Source: Deltaproteobacteria bacterium
GTDB lineage: Bacteria > Myxococcota_A > Polyangia > DRWM01 > JAAZOP01
DNA length: 36,348 nucleotides
Direction of reading: 5' to 3'
NCBI GenBank assembly: GCA_016930215.1
Contig: JAFGHH010000072.1
Coordinates: forward strand, 1-36,348
Shown: piece after piece, positions 25,955 to 35,657 of the stretch
How the letters are laid out: every line of letters starts with the position of its first letter
Position numbering within the stretch: position 1 is the first letter of the stretch
Translations under genes and position numbers: made by a program
The notes under the pieces: model-generated
Told to the model about the DNA's origin: nothing
Databases searched by the model: none
What the model saw: only the letters and a program-made list of their open reading frames with translations

Positions 25955-25983
25955 ATCGTCGCGGCCCTCGTACAGGGTGTCAA
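25955..25983 (-). promoter_or_regulatory. Candidate promoter of the NERD-helicase gene
   Basis: On the minus strand a perfect TTGACA (25,983-25,978), 17 bp, GACGAT (25,960-25,955; three of six), then 7 nt to ATG 25,947. Supports a leaderless message starting at that ATG. The -10 box is weak. Confidence 0.4.
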
Positions 25984-26115
25984 CAGGCGGACGTCGAGCT
26001 GTCACGAGATCCTCGGAGAGGCCCGCCCTCGCGTGGTGGTATCGGTCGCACATCCTGTCGGGTGCCCGGGAGGGACCGGCGTCGTGGTATCATCCTCGCG
26101 CAACGGGAGGTGCCC

Positions 26116-28374
<2,259 letters not shown>

Positions 28375-28542
28375 CGAATCCGCAGCCTCGCCTTCCGGAC
28401 AAGCAGAAGTCGAACGCCCTCCAGGGGTCCCAACTCCTGGCATGGCGCGGACGTTACAGTCAACTCGAACGACGGCCCCGGTGGGGACGCGAGGAGGGTG
28501 GTACATCGTCGACTCTGGGCGGCGTGGAATCATGACTTCATG

Positions 28543-28740
28543 CTACGCGTCCTCGCCAGCGGCAAGGATGTGGGATGATGCGATTGCCCTGCCCTGCAGG
28601 GCCTCAACGTCCTGGGGCGAGAACTCGCGCCCGAACTCCCAGTCGAAGCCGCGCCGGCCACCGAGGCTGGTGCGGACGACGCGCTCGAGCGGTTGCCGGA
28701 CGACGACCGTTTCGTCGAACCACTTCGCGGGACGTGGCCG
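28543..28740 (-). pseudogene. C-terminal fragment of the small CxxC gene beside repeat copy 3
   Basis: The minus strand reads RPAKWFDETVVVRQPLERVV, then RTSLGGRRGF, a segment SPQDVEALQGRAIASSH, and stops. This aligns with RPAQFYNESVVERQPVERCH-R-SLGGRRGF...RDIQALQFCAI of the intact gene at 22,126-22,491. The CxxC part is missing or scrambled (a frame change yields FGHV in the place of CGMV), and the sequence ends at the 21-bp ssrA repeat. The rest of the gap 28,375-28,542 shows only a weak CCAGG/CCTGG hairpin. Confidence 0.65.
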
Positions 28741-28748
28741 AAGGTGCC

Positions 28749-28769
28749 TTCGACTCCCGGCGCCTCCAC
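28749..28769 (+). repeat. ssrA 3'-end repeat, copy 3 (likely attR core)
   Basis: Third exact copy of the 21-bp ssrA end. It ends CTCCAC and continues CC, as ssrA itself does for one more base. DNA to its right is taken as the original chromosome downstream of ssrA. Confidence 0.85.
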
Positions 28770-28777
28770 CCTCCTTC

Positions 28778-28809
28778 GCCCCTGCACAGCCCTTCGGGCG
28801 TGCAGGGGC
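28778..28809. terminator. Strong hairpin right of repeat copy 3; possible original ssrA terminator
   Basis: GCCCCTGCAC (28,778-28,787) pairs fully with GTGCAGGGGC (28,800-28,809). Inside, GCCC-TTC-GGGC extends the stem by four pairs with one bulged A. There is no T run, so it is not a textbook intrinsic terminator. In the pre-insertion arrangement it would lie 9 bp after the ssrA 3' end. Confidence 0.5.
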
Positions 28810-28974
28810 TACGGCGGGTAAACCCTCAAGACGAGTCACCACCGCACGGGCGAAGGAGGGTGCCCGCCGAAGCTTCGCGCCGGAGCGGAGCGACGAGCGC
28901 GAAGCGAAGGAGGGCTCACCTTCTACGGCGGGTAAACCCTCAAGACGAGTCACCACCGCATGGGCGAAGGAGGG
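28809..28974. repeat. Pair of 52-bp direct repeats, 114 bp apart
   Basis: Copies at 28,809-28,860 and 28,923-28,974 begin CTACGGCGGGTAAACCCTCA, end GGGCGAAGGAGGG and differ at one base (C or T before GGGCG). CCCTCCTTCGCCC at 28,769-28,781 is the inverse of their 13-bp end. Between them an inverted pair CTTCGCGC/GCGCGAAG (28,873-28,904) can form another hairpin. No gene is recognised in 28,770-29,078. Confidence 0.8.
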
Positions 28975-29043
28975 GGTCCGCGAGGTCCCTGACCAGGGCG
29001 TCTCGCCAAGACCCGACCATCGACGTCCGCCCGATGCACGAAC

Positions 29044-29072
29044 TTGCTCGACCAAGCCGTCCTGCGTGGGCT
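29044..29072 (+). promoter_or_regulatory. Weak candidate promoter of the small EWVVV gene
   Basis: TTGCTC (29,044-29,049), 17 bp, TGGGCT (29,067-29,072), then 6 nt to ATG 29,079. Individual boxes are poor, but the spacing is the same as for other leaderless candidates here. Confidence 0.25.
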
Positions 29073-29078
29073 CCGGTC

Positions 29079-29315
29079 ATGGGCGAGCGGATGACGTACC
29101 GGCAGATCGAGGAGCGGTTCGCCGGCGAATGGGTGGTCGTGCGGGACTTCGTCCGCGACGACGCTACGGTCATCAAGGAGGGCGTGGTGGTGGCGCACAC
29201 CCCGGACCGGGCAGCCGCCCACCGGGCGCTGGACACGTTCGATGACGCCTTCGCCATCTGGTTCGTCGGCGGGCCGAACCCGGACTTCTGCGGCATCCTG
29301 AGTCTACAGCGGTAG
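29079..29315 (+). CDS. Small protein resembling DUF5678-type 'EWV' proteins
   Basis: A 78-residue protein: TYRQIEERFAGEWVVVRDF, then VIKEGVVVAHTPDRAAAHRAL, and FAIWFVGGPNPDFCGI at the end. The EEr(F/Y).GEWV...G.V.AH..DR layout is that of short beta-rich proteins of the DUF5678 kind; their function is unknown. The alternative start ATG 29,091 would drop four residues. The final 35 residues' coding sequence is duplicated, altered, at about 31,079-31,160, which shows this part of the genome has been rearranged. Confidence 0.65.
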   Translation: MGERMTYRQIEERFAGEWVVVRDFVRDDATVIKEGVVVAHTPDRAAAHRALDTFDDAFAIWFVGGPNPDFCGILSLQR

Positions 29316-29399
29316 CCGATGATCGCCTTCCGCCTGGGCTTCACCGAGGAGCAGGCGATCCGGCGGTCGCGGGTCGTCTCCGCGCTCGGCGCCACGGAA

Positions 29400-29792
29400 T
29401 CACCGCCTCGGACGCACGGCTCCCGTGTCCGGGTCGATGTCCTCGGCAGGAAGCATGGGAACGCCGCACGAGGCGCAGAACGGATCGCGGAACCGGCCCA
29501 ACCGGCCGCACCGCGGACACTCGGGCTGCGCCGTGATCTCGACGGAGTCGCCGTCGAGCGGGTTGTCCGTGATGGCCCAGGCCGCTCGCGCGGCACGCGC
29601 CACCTCGCAGGCCTGCTCGAGATCCCGCGTCTTGAACACGAGCTGGACGTTGTCGCGGTCCTCCATGAACCCCAACTCGGCCAGTGCTCCGCCCACCGCC
29701 TCGAGCTTCTCCTCGTCGGCTTCGTCGATCTCGCCCTCCATGCCTTCCAGCAGTGCGGGCGGCGAGCTGACCCAGTACCGTCTTCCGCTCAT
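29400..29792 (-). CDS. Hypothetical protein with C-terminal zinc ribbon
   Basis: A 130-residue protein with GGAGG just before the ATG. The N-terminal part is acidic (EGMEGEIDEADEEKLEAVGGAL); the middle holds a compact alpha/beta segment (DNVQLVFKTRDLEQACEVARAARAAW), similar in style to putative signal-transducing DUF2007-like domains that precede zinc ribbons. The C-terminus has C92-x2-C95 and C106-x2-C109 (CPRCGRLGRFRDPFCASCG), a rubredoxin-like zinc ribbon. The function is unknown. It is 15 bp upstream... in map order of the stop of the next minus-strand gene, whose transcription would run toward lower coordinates into this one, so the two probably form an operon. Confidence 0.75.
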   Translation of the reverse strand: MSGRRYWVSSPPALLEGMEGEIDEADEEKLEAVGGALAELGFMEDRDNVQLVFKTRDLEQACEVARAARAAWAITDNPLDGDSVEITAQPECPRCGRLGRFRDPFCASCGVPMLPAEDIDPDTGAVRPRR

Positions 29793-29806
29793 GCACGCCT
29801 CCTCGC

Positions 29807-30808
29807 CTACCGCTCCGCCGCCTGGTCGCGGTCCTGCGCTTCTTCCCAGGTTCGGCCCGCCCGGACGTCCTGCCGGCAGAAGCGCGCACCCTGGTTGTCG
29901 TTCGGGTTCAACAGGAGGATACGCTCGAACACCTTCATGGCGTCCTTCGCCTCTCCGGTCCTCCAGAGACAGAGCCCCAGGCCGTGCAGGCAGCGGAGGA
30001 ACGGGCGATTGAAGATCATGCTCCAGGGGAGGATGCCGTCGAACCCCTCCGGCAGCGAGAGCTCGCCGATCCCGAGGCCGATCCGGTAGTGCAACGCGGC
30101 CCGCTCGGGCCGACGCTCGAACTCCATGTTGCCCAGGTGCGCGTGGGCATCGATGCAGCGCAAGTCCAGCAGGAGGGCTTCCATGAGCAGCCGGTACGCC
30201 GCGTCATCCTCGCCTTCCTCGACCAGCTCCGCCGCCCTGCAGGTCGGGTTGTCCTCGCCCTCGAACCCGGGCAGAGCGCCCCACGCGATTCCATCGAACT
30301 CGAAGGCCGCGCGTGGACGGCTGGTCAGACGCCGCCAGAGCGGCATCCACGGATCCCGGGGCCGCGGCGCCTCGTACTCGGCAGCCACGTCCACCGACTC
30401 CCCGCCCGCGAGCGGCAAGGGGACCAGCCCGAGGCGAGGGATATCGATGCGAGCATCGCGGACGCGACCGCTGGCGTACGGGTCGAGGTGCCAAGACCAG
30501 CGGCGGGCGATGTCGAGGGTGACGATCTGACCGGGCACGACCTCCCACAGGTCGCCCGAACGGAACGTCACCTGGGAGTCGTCGCCGAGAATCCGCAGCC
30601 GCGCCGACTGCCGGTTCAGCTTGAGGACGACGGCCTCCACCGTCCACGGCAGTTCGGGGACCGGGACGATCTCGGCGATCGCGGGAGATGGGGTCGCCGA
30701 CAGCCTGGCGCGCTCACGCAGCACGTGGACGCGCGCCGCCACGTACGACTCGCCGGTCTTCGCCTGCCGTTTGCGGATGATGTGCTTCAGATCCCGATGA
30801 TCGGTCAT
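29807..30808 (-). CDS. Hypothetical protein with C-terminal TPR-like region
   Basis: A 333-residue protein; GAGGAG lies 8-10 nt before the ATG at 30,808. The N-terminus (LKHIIRKRQAKTGESYVAARVHVLRERA) is a short helical motif also found at the start of many small bacterial proteins, possibly a protein-binding or DNA-binding helix pair. The middle (residues about 45-200) is beta-rich with Trp and Pro. The C-terminal part (DAHAHLGNMEFERRPERAALHYRIGL ... HGLGLCLWRTGEAKDAMKVFERILLLNPNDNQGARF) is TPR-like. No catalytic motif seen. It precedes the zinc-ribbon gene by 14 bp on the same strand. Confidence 0.75.
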   Translation of the reverse strand: MTDHRDLKHIIRKRQAKTGESYVAARVHVLRERARLSATPSPAIAEIVPVPELPWTVEAVVLKLNRQSARLRILGDDSQVTFRSGDLWEVVPGQIVTLDIARRWSWHLDPYASGRVRDARIDIPRLGLVPLPLAGGESVDVAAEYEAPRPRDPWMPLWRRLTSRPRAAFEFDGIAWGALPGFEGEDNPTCRAAELVEEGEDDAAYRLLMEALLLDLRCIDAHAHLGNMEFERRPERAALHYRIGLGIGELSLPEGFDGILPWSMIFNRPFLRCLHGLGLCLWRTGEAKDAMKVFERILLLNPNDNQGARFCRQDVRAGRTWEEAQDRDQAAER

Positions 30809-31078
30809 GGCTCGTCTCCTCGTTTCGCACGACCTCGGCTCCCGCCCTCGACCGCGCAGCGAAGAGATACGGCCCACCGCCCGGAGGAGTCGACTCCCCT
30901 TTGCCCTGCTCGAGGGATCCCGCGGGAGGGGATCCGCCAGGGTTCGGCGTCGGGCCCGCCGCGAGGTCGACCCTTGGCACGAGCGGCCGCCTCCGTCAAC
31001 TGGGACGATGTCCCGGCCATGCTGGGGCCGCAGGCAAGTGTCGCGGTTCGCTCCGGTGCGAGCCCGTGGTTGCCACCG

Positions 31079-31190
31079 GGCGGCCGCGCACCGGGCGCTG
31101 GACACGTTCGATGATGCCTTCGCCATCTGGTTCGTCGGCGGCCCGAACCGGGACTGCTGCGGCGTTGCCCGCGCCTGCGGCGAAGCGTAG
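31079..31190 (+). pseudogene. Duplicated C-terminal fragment of the small EWVVV gene
   Basis: Encodes RAAAHRALDTFDDAFAIWFVGGPN, then RDCCG, nearly identical to the end of the gene at 29,079-29,315 (PDFCG there). At nucleotide level CACCGGGCGCTGGACACG and the following about 50 bases match with few changes. No N-terminal half is present. Its last bases overlap the candidate promoter of the next lipoprotein gene. The remaining gap 30,809-31,078 shows no gene. Confidence 0.7.
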
Positions 31191-31193
31191 GCT
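31165..31193 (+). promoter_or_regulatory. Candidate leaderless promoter of the lipoprotein gene
   Basis: TTGCCC (31,165-31,170), 17 bp, TAGGCT (31,188-31,193), then 8 nt to ATG 31,202. Same layout as at 8,355; no Shine-Dalgarno sequence. Confidence 0.5.
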
Positions 31194-31201
31194 CGGACCC
31201 G

Positions 31202-32131
31202 ATGCGACGATGGCTCGTTCCCGGTGCCCTGTGCTGCTGGCTCGGCGGCTGCGGCGGAGCGTCCCCCGCGGCCGAAGGCACGCGGGCCGGCGGCCCGGGC
31301 CGCCCGACCGCCGGCGCTGCGGACGTCGCGGCGGTGGAGATCTCCTTCGTGTCGCAGTTCGAGCCGTCGTCCACCACGTTCGAGGTCGCCGCGGACGGCC
31401 GGTTCACCGCGCTGGGCACCGGACAGGACTACGGGCACGTGGAGCGCGCCGTCCACGAGTCGCCGCTGCCGGCCGAGGTCGTCCGCGAGCTGTTCGAACG
31501 CCTGGCGCGCCTCGCGGCGGAGCTGGACCTCGTGGAGCCGCACGCGGCGTACGAGCCGCCCTCGACCGCCTTGACGTCGGAGCAGGTCGTCGTCGTCCTG
31601 GCGGACGGAACGCGGCGCATGGCGGCGACGGAAGGCGACGCCGGCCTGCTGCTGGAGACGACCGCGCCGATCCAGCGCCTGCTGTTCGAACGGACACGCC
31701 TGCCCGACAACAGCGGGGCCCAGCCGACCGCGGACGGCTGGCTCCAACTCGGGATCGAAGTCCCGGGCGGGGCCGCTGTCGGACTCGAGCGCGACGTGCC
31801 GGCGTTCACCGCCGTGCTGGTCAGCGACGGACAGTGGTTCTGCTCGACGTTCGCCGGCGCCCGCCCGCTCGAGGGCGGCCGAACGGTCCACGAGACCCGG
31901 GTCGCCTCGGGACGCGTGGACGGGGCGACGGCCGCGGAGCTGCTGGCCGCGGTGCTTGGGAGGGCCCACCCGTCGGCCGGCGGCTGGTCCGGCGAGGTCG
32001 CCGGCGGGACGGTCCATGCGTTCCACATCGATCACGGGTGGGGTTCGCCGACGCCCGCGGTCGAGCCGGGCGTGCTGGAGGCCTGGGACGCGCAGGCGTC
32101 GCGGCTCTCCCCGGCGTGTCGCCGGCCGTAG
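31202..32131 (+). CDS. Hypothetical lipoprotein
   Basis: A 309-residue protein. A short signal (MRRWLVPGALCCWLGGC) ends in a lipobox with Cys17, followed by a Gly/Ala/Pro linker. The mature part is beta-rich: VEISFVSQFEPSSTTFEVAADGRFTALG, VVREL-FERLARLAAELDLVE, EQVVVVLADGTRRMAA, and a late TVHAFHIDHGWG. No family recognised. It could be one of the many small 'input/readout' lipoproteins of myxobacteria that detect no obvious ligand. It starts 8 nt after a candidate -10 box and lies 62 bp upstream of a VWA lipoprotein gene on the same strand. Confidence 0.75.
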   Translation: MRRWLVPGALCCWLGGCGGASPAAEGTRAGGPGRPTAGAADVAAVEISFVSQFEPSSTTFEVAADGRFTALGTGQDYGHVERAVHESPLPAEVVRELFERLARLAAELDLVEPHAAYEPPSTALTSEQVVVVLADGTRRMAATEGDAGLLLETTAPIQRLLFERTRLPDNSGAQPTADGWLQLGIEVPGGAAVGLERDVPAFTAVLVSDGQWFCSTFAGARPLEGGRTVHETRVASGRVDGATAAELLAAVLGRAHPSAGGWSGEVAGGTVHAFHIDHGWGSPTPAVEPGVLEAWDAQASRLSPACRRP

Positions 32132-32193
32132 GGCGCGTTCCCCTCCGCCGTGCTACCCTATCGATCGGGACGACGCGGAAGGAGGAGGAGGCC

Positions 32194-33411
32194 ATGGGCA
32201 ACCGACGGGCAGCGAGGATCGGACGACTGGCGCCGGCCGTTCTGCTGGCGTCCGTTCTTGTTGGGTGCACGGAGTCCAACCCGGCCTACACGGGCGGGGA
32301 CGGGACGGGGAGCGACGTCGGCCGCGACGGGTCCGGGGACGTCAGCATCCTGATCGACTGCAGCTTCGACCCGTACTGCAACGAGGCGTGCACGACCGAT
32401 GCCGACTGCGGGCCGAACCTGTACTGCGGGAGCAGCTGGCGCTGCCAGGCGGAGTGCTCGCCCGGCGGGACCGAGTGCCGGGCGGGCTGGTACTGCGAGC
32501 ACGGGTTCTGCGTGGAGGACTGTCCGAACGTCGTGATCGATCTCACCCCGGTCACGCCGACGGTGATGCTGCTGATCGACCAGTCGGGGAGCATGACCGA
32601 GCGTTTCGAGGGGACGAACCGCTGGGACGCGGTGGACGATGCGTTGACCGACCCGGCCACGGGGGTGCTGCCGGCGCTGGAGGACGACATCGTGTTCGGC
32701 GCGAGCCTGTACACCAGCCACAACGGGTCGCTGGGCGGCGAGGCGTGCCCGCTGCTCTTGACCGTGCCCCCGGCGCTCGGCAACGCCGACGCGATCAACG
32801 CGCTGCTGCGCGACAACGACCCGGACGGGGACACGCCGACGGGGGAGGCGCTCGCGGCGATCACCACGCTGCTGACCGCGACGCCGCCGGGGCCGGGCGA
32901 GGGGCCGCGGGTGATCGTGCTGGCCACGGACGGCGAGCCGGACACGTGCGCGGAGCCGAACCCGCAGCACGGCCAGGAGGAGTCGGTCGCGGCGGCCCAG
33001 GCCGCCTACGCCGCGGGCCTGCGGACCTTCGTGCTCAGCGTGGGCAGCGACGTCGGCGCCGGGCACCTGCAGGACATGGCCAACGCCGGCGCCGGGCTGC
33101 CGATCGGCGGGCCGACCGACGCCCCGTACTACGTGGCCAACGATCCGGCCGAGCTGGCGGCGGCGTTCGACGAGATCACGAGCCCGCTGCGCACCTGCAC
33201 CTTCATCATCGACGGCGACGTCGACCCGATCTACTGGGACGACGGCGACGTGCGGCTCGACGGCGTTCCCGTGCCCTACGACGACCCCGACGGCTGGGTG
33301 CTCACCGACGCGCATACGCTCGAGCTTCAGGGCGGCGCCTGCGACACGTTCCTCGGGCCGGACGCGCCGTTGCTGACCGCCGAGTGGCCCTGCGGCACGA
33401 TCCTCACGTAG
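32194..33411 (+). CDS. Lipoprotein with Cys-rich region and von Willebrand A domain
   Basis: A 405-residue protein with a long ribosome binding site (GGAGGAGGAG). Lipobox VLVGC with Cys25. Residues about 55-110 carry about ten cysteines in a CxxDxDC.....C pattern (CTTDADCGPNLYC, CRAGWYCEHGFCVEDC) like those of other myxobacterial surface proteins. The VWA domain has a complete metal-ion-dependent adhesion site: DQSGSM (D128, S130, S132), a Thr in GDTPTGEA and the Asp of LATDGEPD. A C-terminal beta domain with TCTFIIDGDVDP follows. Likely role: protein-protein binding at the cell surface. Start chosen for the ribosome binding site; the frame is open much further upstream without coding sense. 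Confidence 0.9.
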   Translation: MGNRRAARIGRLAPAVLLASVLVGCTESNPAYTGGDGTGSDVGRDGSGDVSILIDCSFDPYCNEACTTDADCGPNLYCGSSWRCQAECSPGGTECRAGWYCEHGFCVEDCPNVVIDLTPVTPTVMLLIDQSGSMTERFEGTNRWDAVDDALTDPATGVLPALEDDIVFGASLYTSHNGSLGGEACPLLLTVPPALGNADAINALLRDNDPDGDTPTGEALAAITTLLTATPPGPGEGPRVIVLATDGEPDTCAEPNPQHGQEESVAAAQAAYAAGLRTFVLSVGSDVGAGHLQDMANAGAGLPIGGPTDAPYYVANDPAELAAAFDEITSPLRTCTFIIDGDVDPIYWDDGDVRLDGVPVPYDDPDGWVLTDAHTLELQGGACDTFLGPDAPLLTAEWPCGTILT

Positions 33412-33494
33412 GTCCCGGCCCGCGGCGACACCCGGCCGGAGCCGCGGTGCGAGTTGCGGTGCGGCGAGCACGGCGTGGTCGTCGCCCGGGGCCT

Positions 33495-35423
33495 CTACGA
33501 GAGCAGGGGGACGACGAGCCGCAGGCCGACGGTCAGGACGGTCACGATGGCCAGCGTGACCCCGGTGATCGAGCTCGCGGTGCGCCAGCCCAGCTCCTTG
33601 GCCAGCGCCGCGAAGGTCGCCAGACACGGCACGTAGAACGTCACGAAGAACGTGTAGCCGAAGATCTGGGAGGTGGACATCACCGAGGCGACGTCGGCGG
33701 TGCCGATGGCCGCGAAGAGCAGGACCAGGGCCAGCTCCTTGCGCATGATCCCGAACAGCAGGGTCACGCCGACGGCGGCGGGGAACCCGAGCAGGCCGCT
33801 GGTGTACGGGGCGAGGAAGTCGTTGAGCGGTCCGGACCACCGGTAGTGGTCGAACACCTCGAGGACGACGCTGCCGGCGATCAGGATCGGCCAGGCGATG
33901 ACCACGAACTCCTTGAGCCGGAACCAGGTCTTCTGCGCGAGCGCCTTGAGGCGGGGGACGCGATAGCGGGGCAGCTCCATGATCAGCCCGGGGCTCTCCT
34001 CGGGCATCACCTTCGACATCACCCAGCCGACCAGTCCGATCAGCACCAGGTTGGCCACGTAGACGAACACCGCGGCCTGCATCGAGATGAAGAAGCCGAT
34101 CAGCCCGAAGATGATCGTCATCCGTGCCGAGCACGGGATCAGCGTGGTCAGGGTGGCCGTGATCAGCCGGTCGCGGCGCGACTTGAGGATGCGGGTGGCC
34201 AGCACCCCCGGCACCGAACAGCCGTAGCCCATCAGGATCGGCACGACCGACATCCCGTGCAGCCCGATCCGGTGCATCAGGTTGTCCATCAGGAACGCGA
34301 TGCGGGTCAGGTAGCCGGTGTCTTCCAGGAGCGCCAGGGCGACGAAGAACGGCAGGAGGTACGGCACCACGATGCCGATCCCGCCGCCGAAGCCGGCCAC
34401 GACCCCGTGCACGACGGCGTACCCGAGCGACTCCGGCGGCAACATCCCCGCCAGCCACAGCTCGAGCCGCTCGAACCCGCCGAGGAACAGCGGCTCGACC
34501 GCGCTGCCGACCCGGAACACCAGCAGGAACATCCCGGTCAGCACCGCGACCAGGATCGCGAAGCCCGACACCGGGTGCATCAGGACCCGGTCCAGGCGGC
34601 GCCCGAGGTCCCCGCCCGCCGGGGTCCCCACCCGCGCGACCGATTCGAACAGCTCGAAGGCCAGGTTGTGTCGCACCGCCGACATCACGTACTCGGCCCG
34701 CTGCTCCGTCGTCGCCTCGAACTCCGTCAGCCGCGCGGCCGTCGCCGCGCGGTCGTCCGCCGACAGGTGCGGCTCGAGCCGCCGGCCGACGCACTCGTCC
34801 CGCTCGAGCAGCTTGATCGCCACGAAGCGGGGGGCCAGGCCGCGGGGGAGGGGGCGGTCGCCGAGCAGCTCGGTCAGCCGCGCGAGGAGCCGCTCGACGT
34901 GCGCCGGGCCGGGCAGCACCTCCGGGACCAGCCGGTCGCGGCCCGCGCGCAGCGCCGCCCGGAACAGGTCGAACACCCCCTCGCCGCTGCGCCCGACGGT
35001 CTCGACGACCGGCACGCCGAGCCGGACGGCGAGCCGGCCGGCATCGATCGTGATTCCCTTGCGCAGGACCTCGTCGCTCATGTTGAGCGCCACGACCATC
35101 GGCCGGCGCAGCTCGGTGAGCTGCAGGGTCAGCTCGAGGCTGCGGGCGAGGACGGAGGCATCGATGACGTTGATCAGCACGGTGTCGTCGGGCGCCTCGA
35201 GGATGTGCTCGACGGCGGGGTCGCCGGCGTCGTCGGAGGCCTGCAGCGAGTAGATCCCGGGCAGGTCGATGACATCGATCCGCTCGCCGTCCAGCTCGGC
35301 CGAGCCGTGGGTGTGCTCGACGGAGGAGCCGGGGGCGTTGGTCGAGAGCGACTTGTAGCCGACGACGTGGTTGAAGATCGTGCTCTTGCCGGAATAGGGC
35401 TGTCCGACGAGCACGAGCTGCAT
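33495..35423 (-). CDS. feoB: Ferrous iron transporter FeoB
   Basis: A 642-residue inner-membrane protein that takes up Fe(II). The N-terminal G domain has G1 GQPYSGKST (7-15), G3 DLPGIYSL, and G4 NMSD, followed by the helical GDI-like region. The membrane part contains the FeoB hallmarks: two Gate-like halves with GYGCSVPGVLATRIL and TTLIPCSARMTIIFGLIGFF, plus FGIMRKELALVLL. G1 has Gln-Pro-Tyr in the place of the common Asn-Pro-Asn, and the protein is shorter than the 770-residue E. coli FeoB, lacking a C-terminal extension. It starts 3 bp after feoA, so the two are translated from one message. Confidence 0.96.
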   Translation of the reverse strand: MQLVLVGQPYSGKSTIFNHVVGYKSLSTNAPGSSVEHTHGSAELDGERIDVIDLPGIYSLQASDDAGDPAVEHILEAPDDTVLINVIDASVLARSLELTLQLTELRRPMVVALNMSDEVLRKGITIDAGRLAVRLGVPVVETVGRSGEGVFDLFRAALRAGRDRLVPEVLPGPAHVERLLARLTELLGDRPLPRGLAPRFVAIKLLERDECVGRRLEPHLSADDRAATAARLTEFEATTEQRAEYVMSAVRHNLAFELFESVARVGTPAGGDLGRRLDRVLMHPVSGFAILVAVLTGMFLLVFRVGSAVEPLFLGGFERLELWLAGMLPPESLGYAVVHGVVAGFGGGIGIVVPYLLPFFVALALLEDTGYLTRIAFLMDNLMHRIGLHGMSVVPILMGYGCSVPGVLATRILKSRRDRLITATLTTLIPCSARMTIIFGLIGFFISMQAAVFVYVANLVLIGLVGWVMSKVMPEESPGLIMELPRYRVPRLKALAQKTWFRLKEFVVIAWPILIAGSVVLEVFDHYRWSGPLNDFLAPYTSGLLGFPAAVGVTLLFGIMRKELALVLLFAAIGTADVASVMSTSQIFGYTFFVTFYVPCLATFAALAKELGWRTASSITGVTLAIVTVLTVGLRLVVPLLS

Positions 35424-35426
35424 GCG

Positions 35427-35657
35427 TCAGTTCTTCTCGACGAGGATCTTCTCGGCCAGGTGGTAGCCGATGGCGATCTCGGTGCCGTCGTGGGAGACGA
35501 GCAGCGGGCCGCGGAGCGGCGAACGCTGGAGCAGCTCGACGACATGGCCGACGTCGAGGCCGAGGTTCATCAGGTTGAGGGCCGCGCCGCGCCCGGCATC
35601 GATCCGGACGATGCGCACCCGATCCCCCCGCCCACACTCGACCAGCCTGACCGTCAT
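35427..35657 (-). CDS. feoA: FeoA, small SH3-like iron transport protein
   Basis: A 76-residue protein of the FeoA family: VRIVRIDAGRGAALNLMNLGLDVGHVVELLQ, followed by HDGTEIAIGYHLAEKILVE. The G(L)..G..V.... core and the final A..I.V strand are typical. FeoA is thought to bind FeoB's cytoplasmic part and tune transport. The start ATG overlaps the stop of the upstream regulator gene (ATGA), so translation is coupled; feoB follows after 3 bp. Confidence 0.93.
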   Translation of the reverse strand: MTVRLVECGRGDRVRIVRIDAGRGAALNLMNLGLDVGHVVELLQRSPLRGPLLVSHDGTEIAIGYHLAEKILVEKN

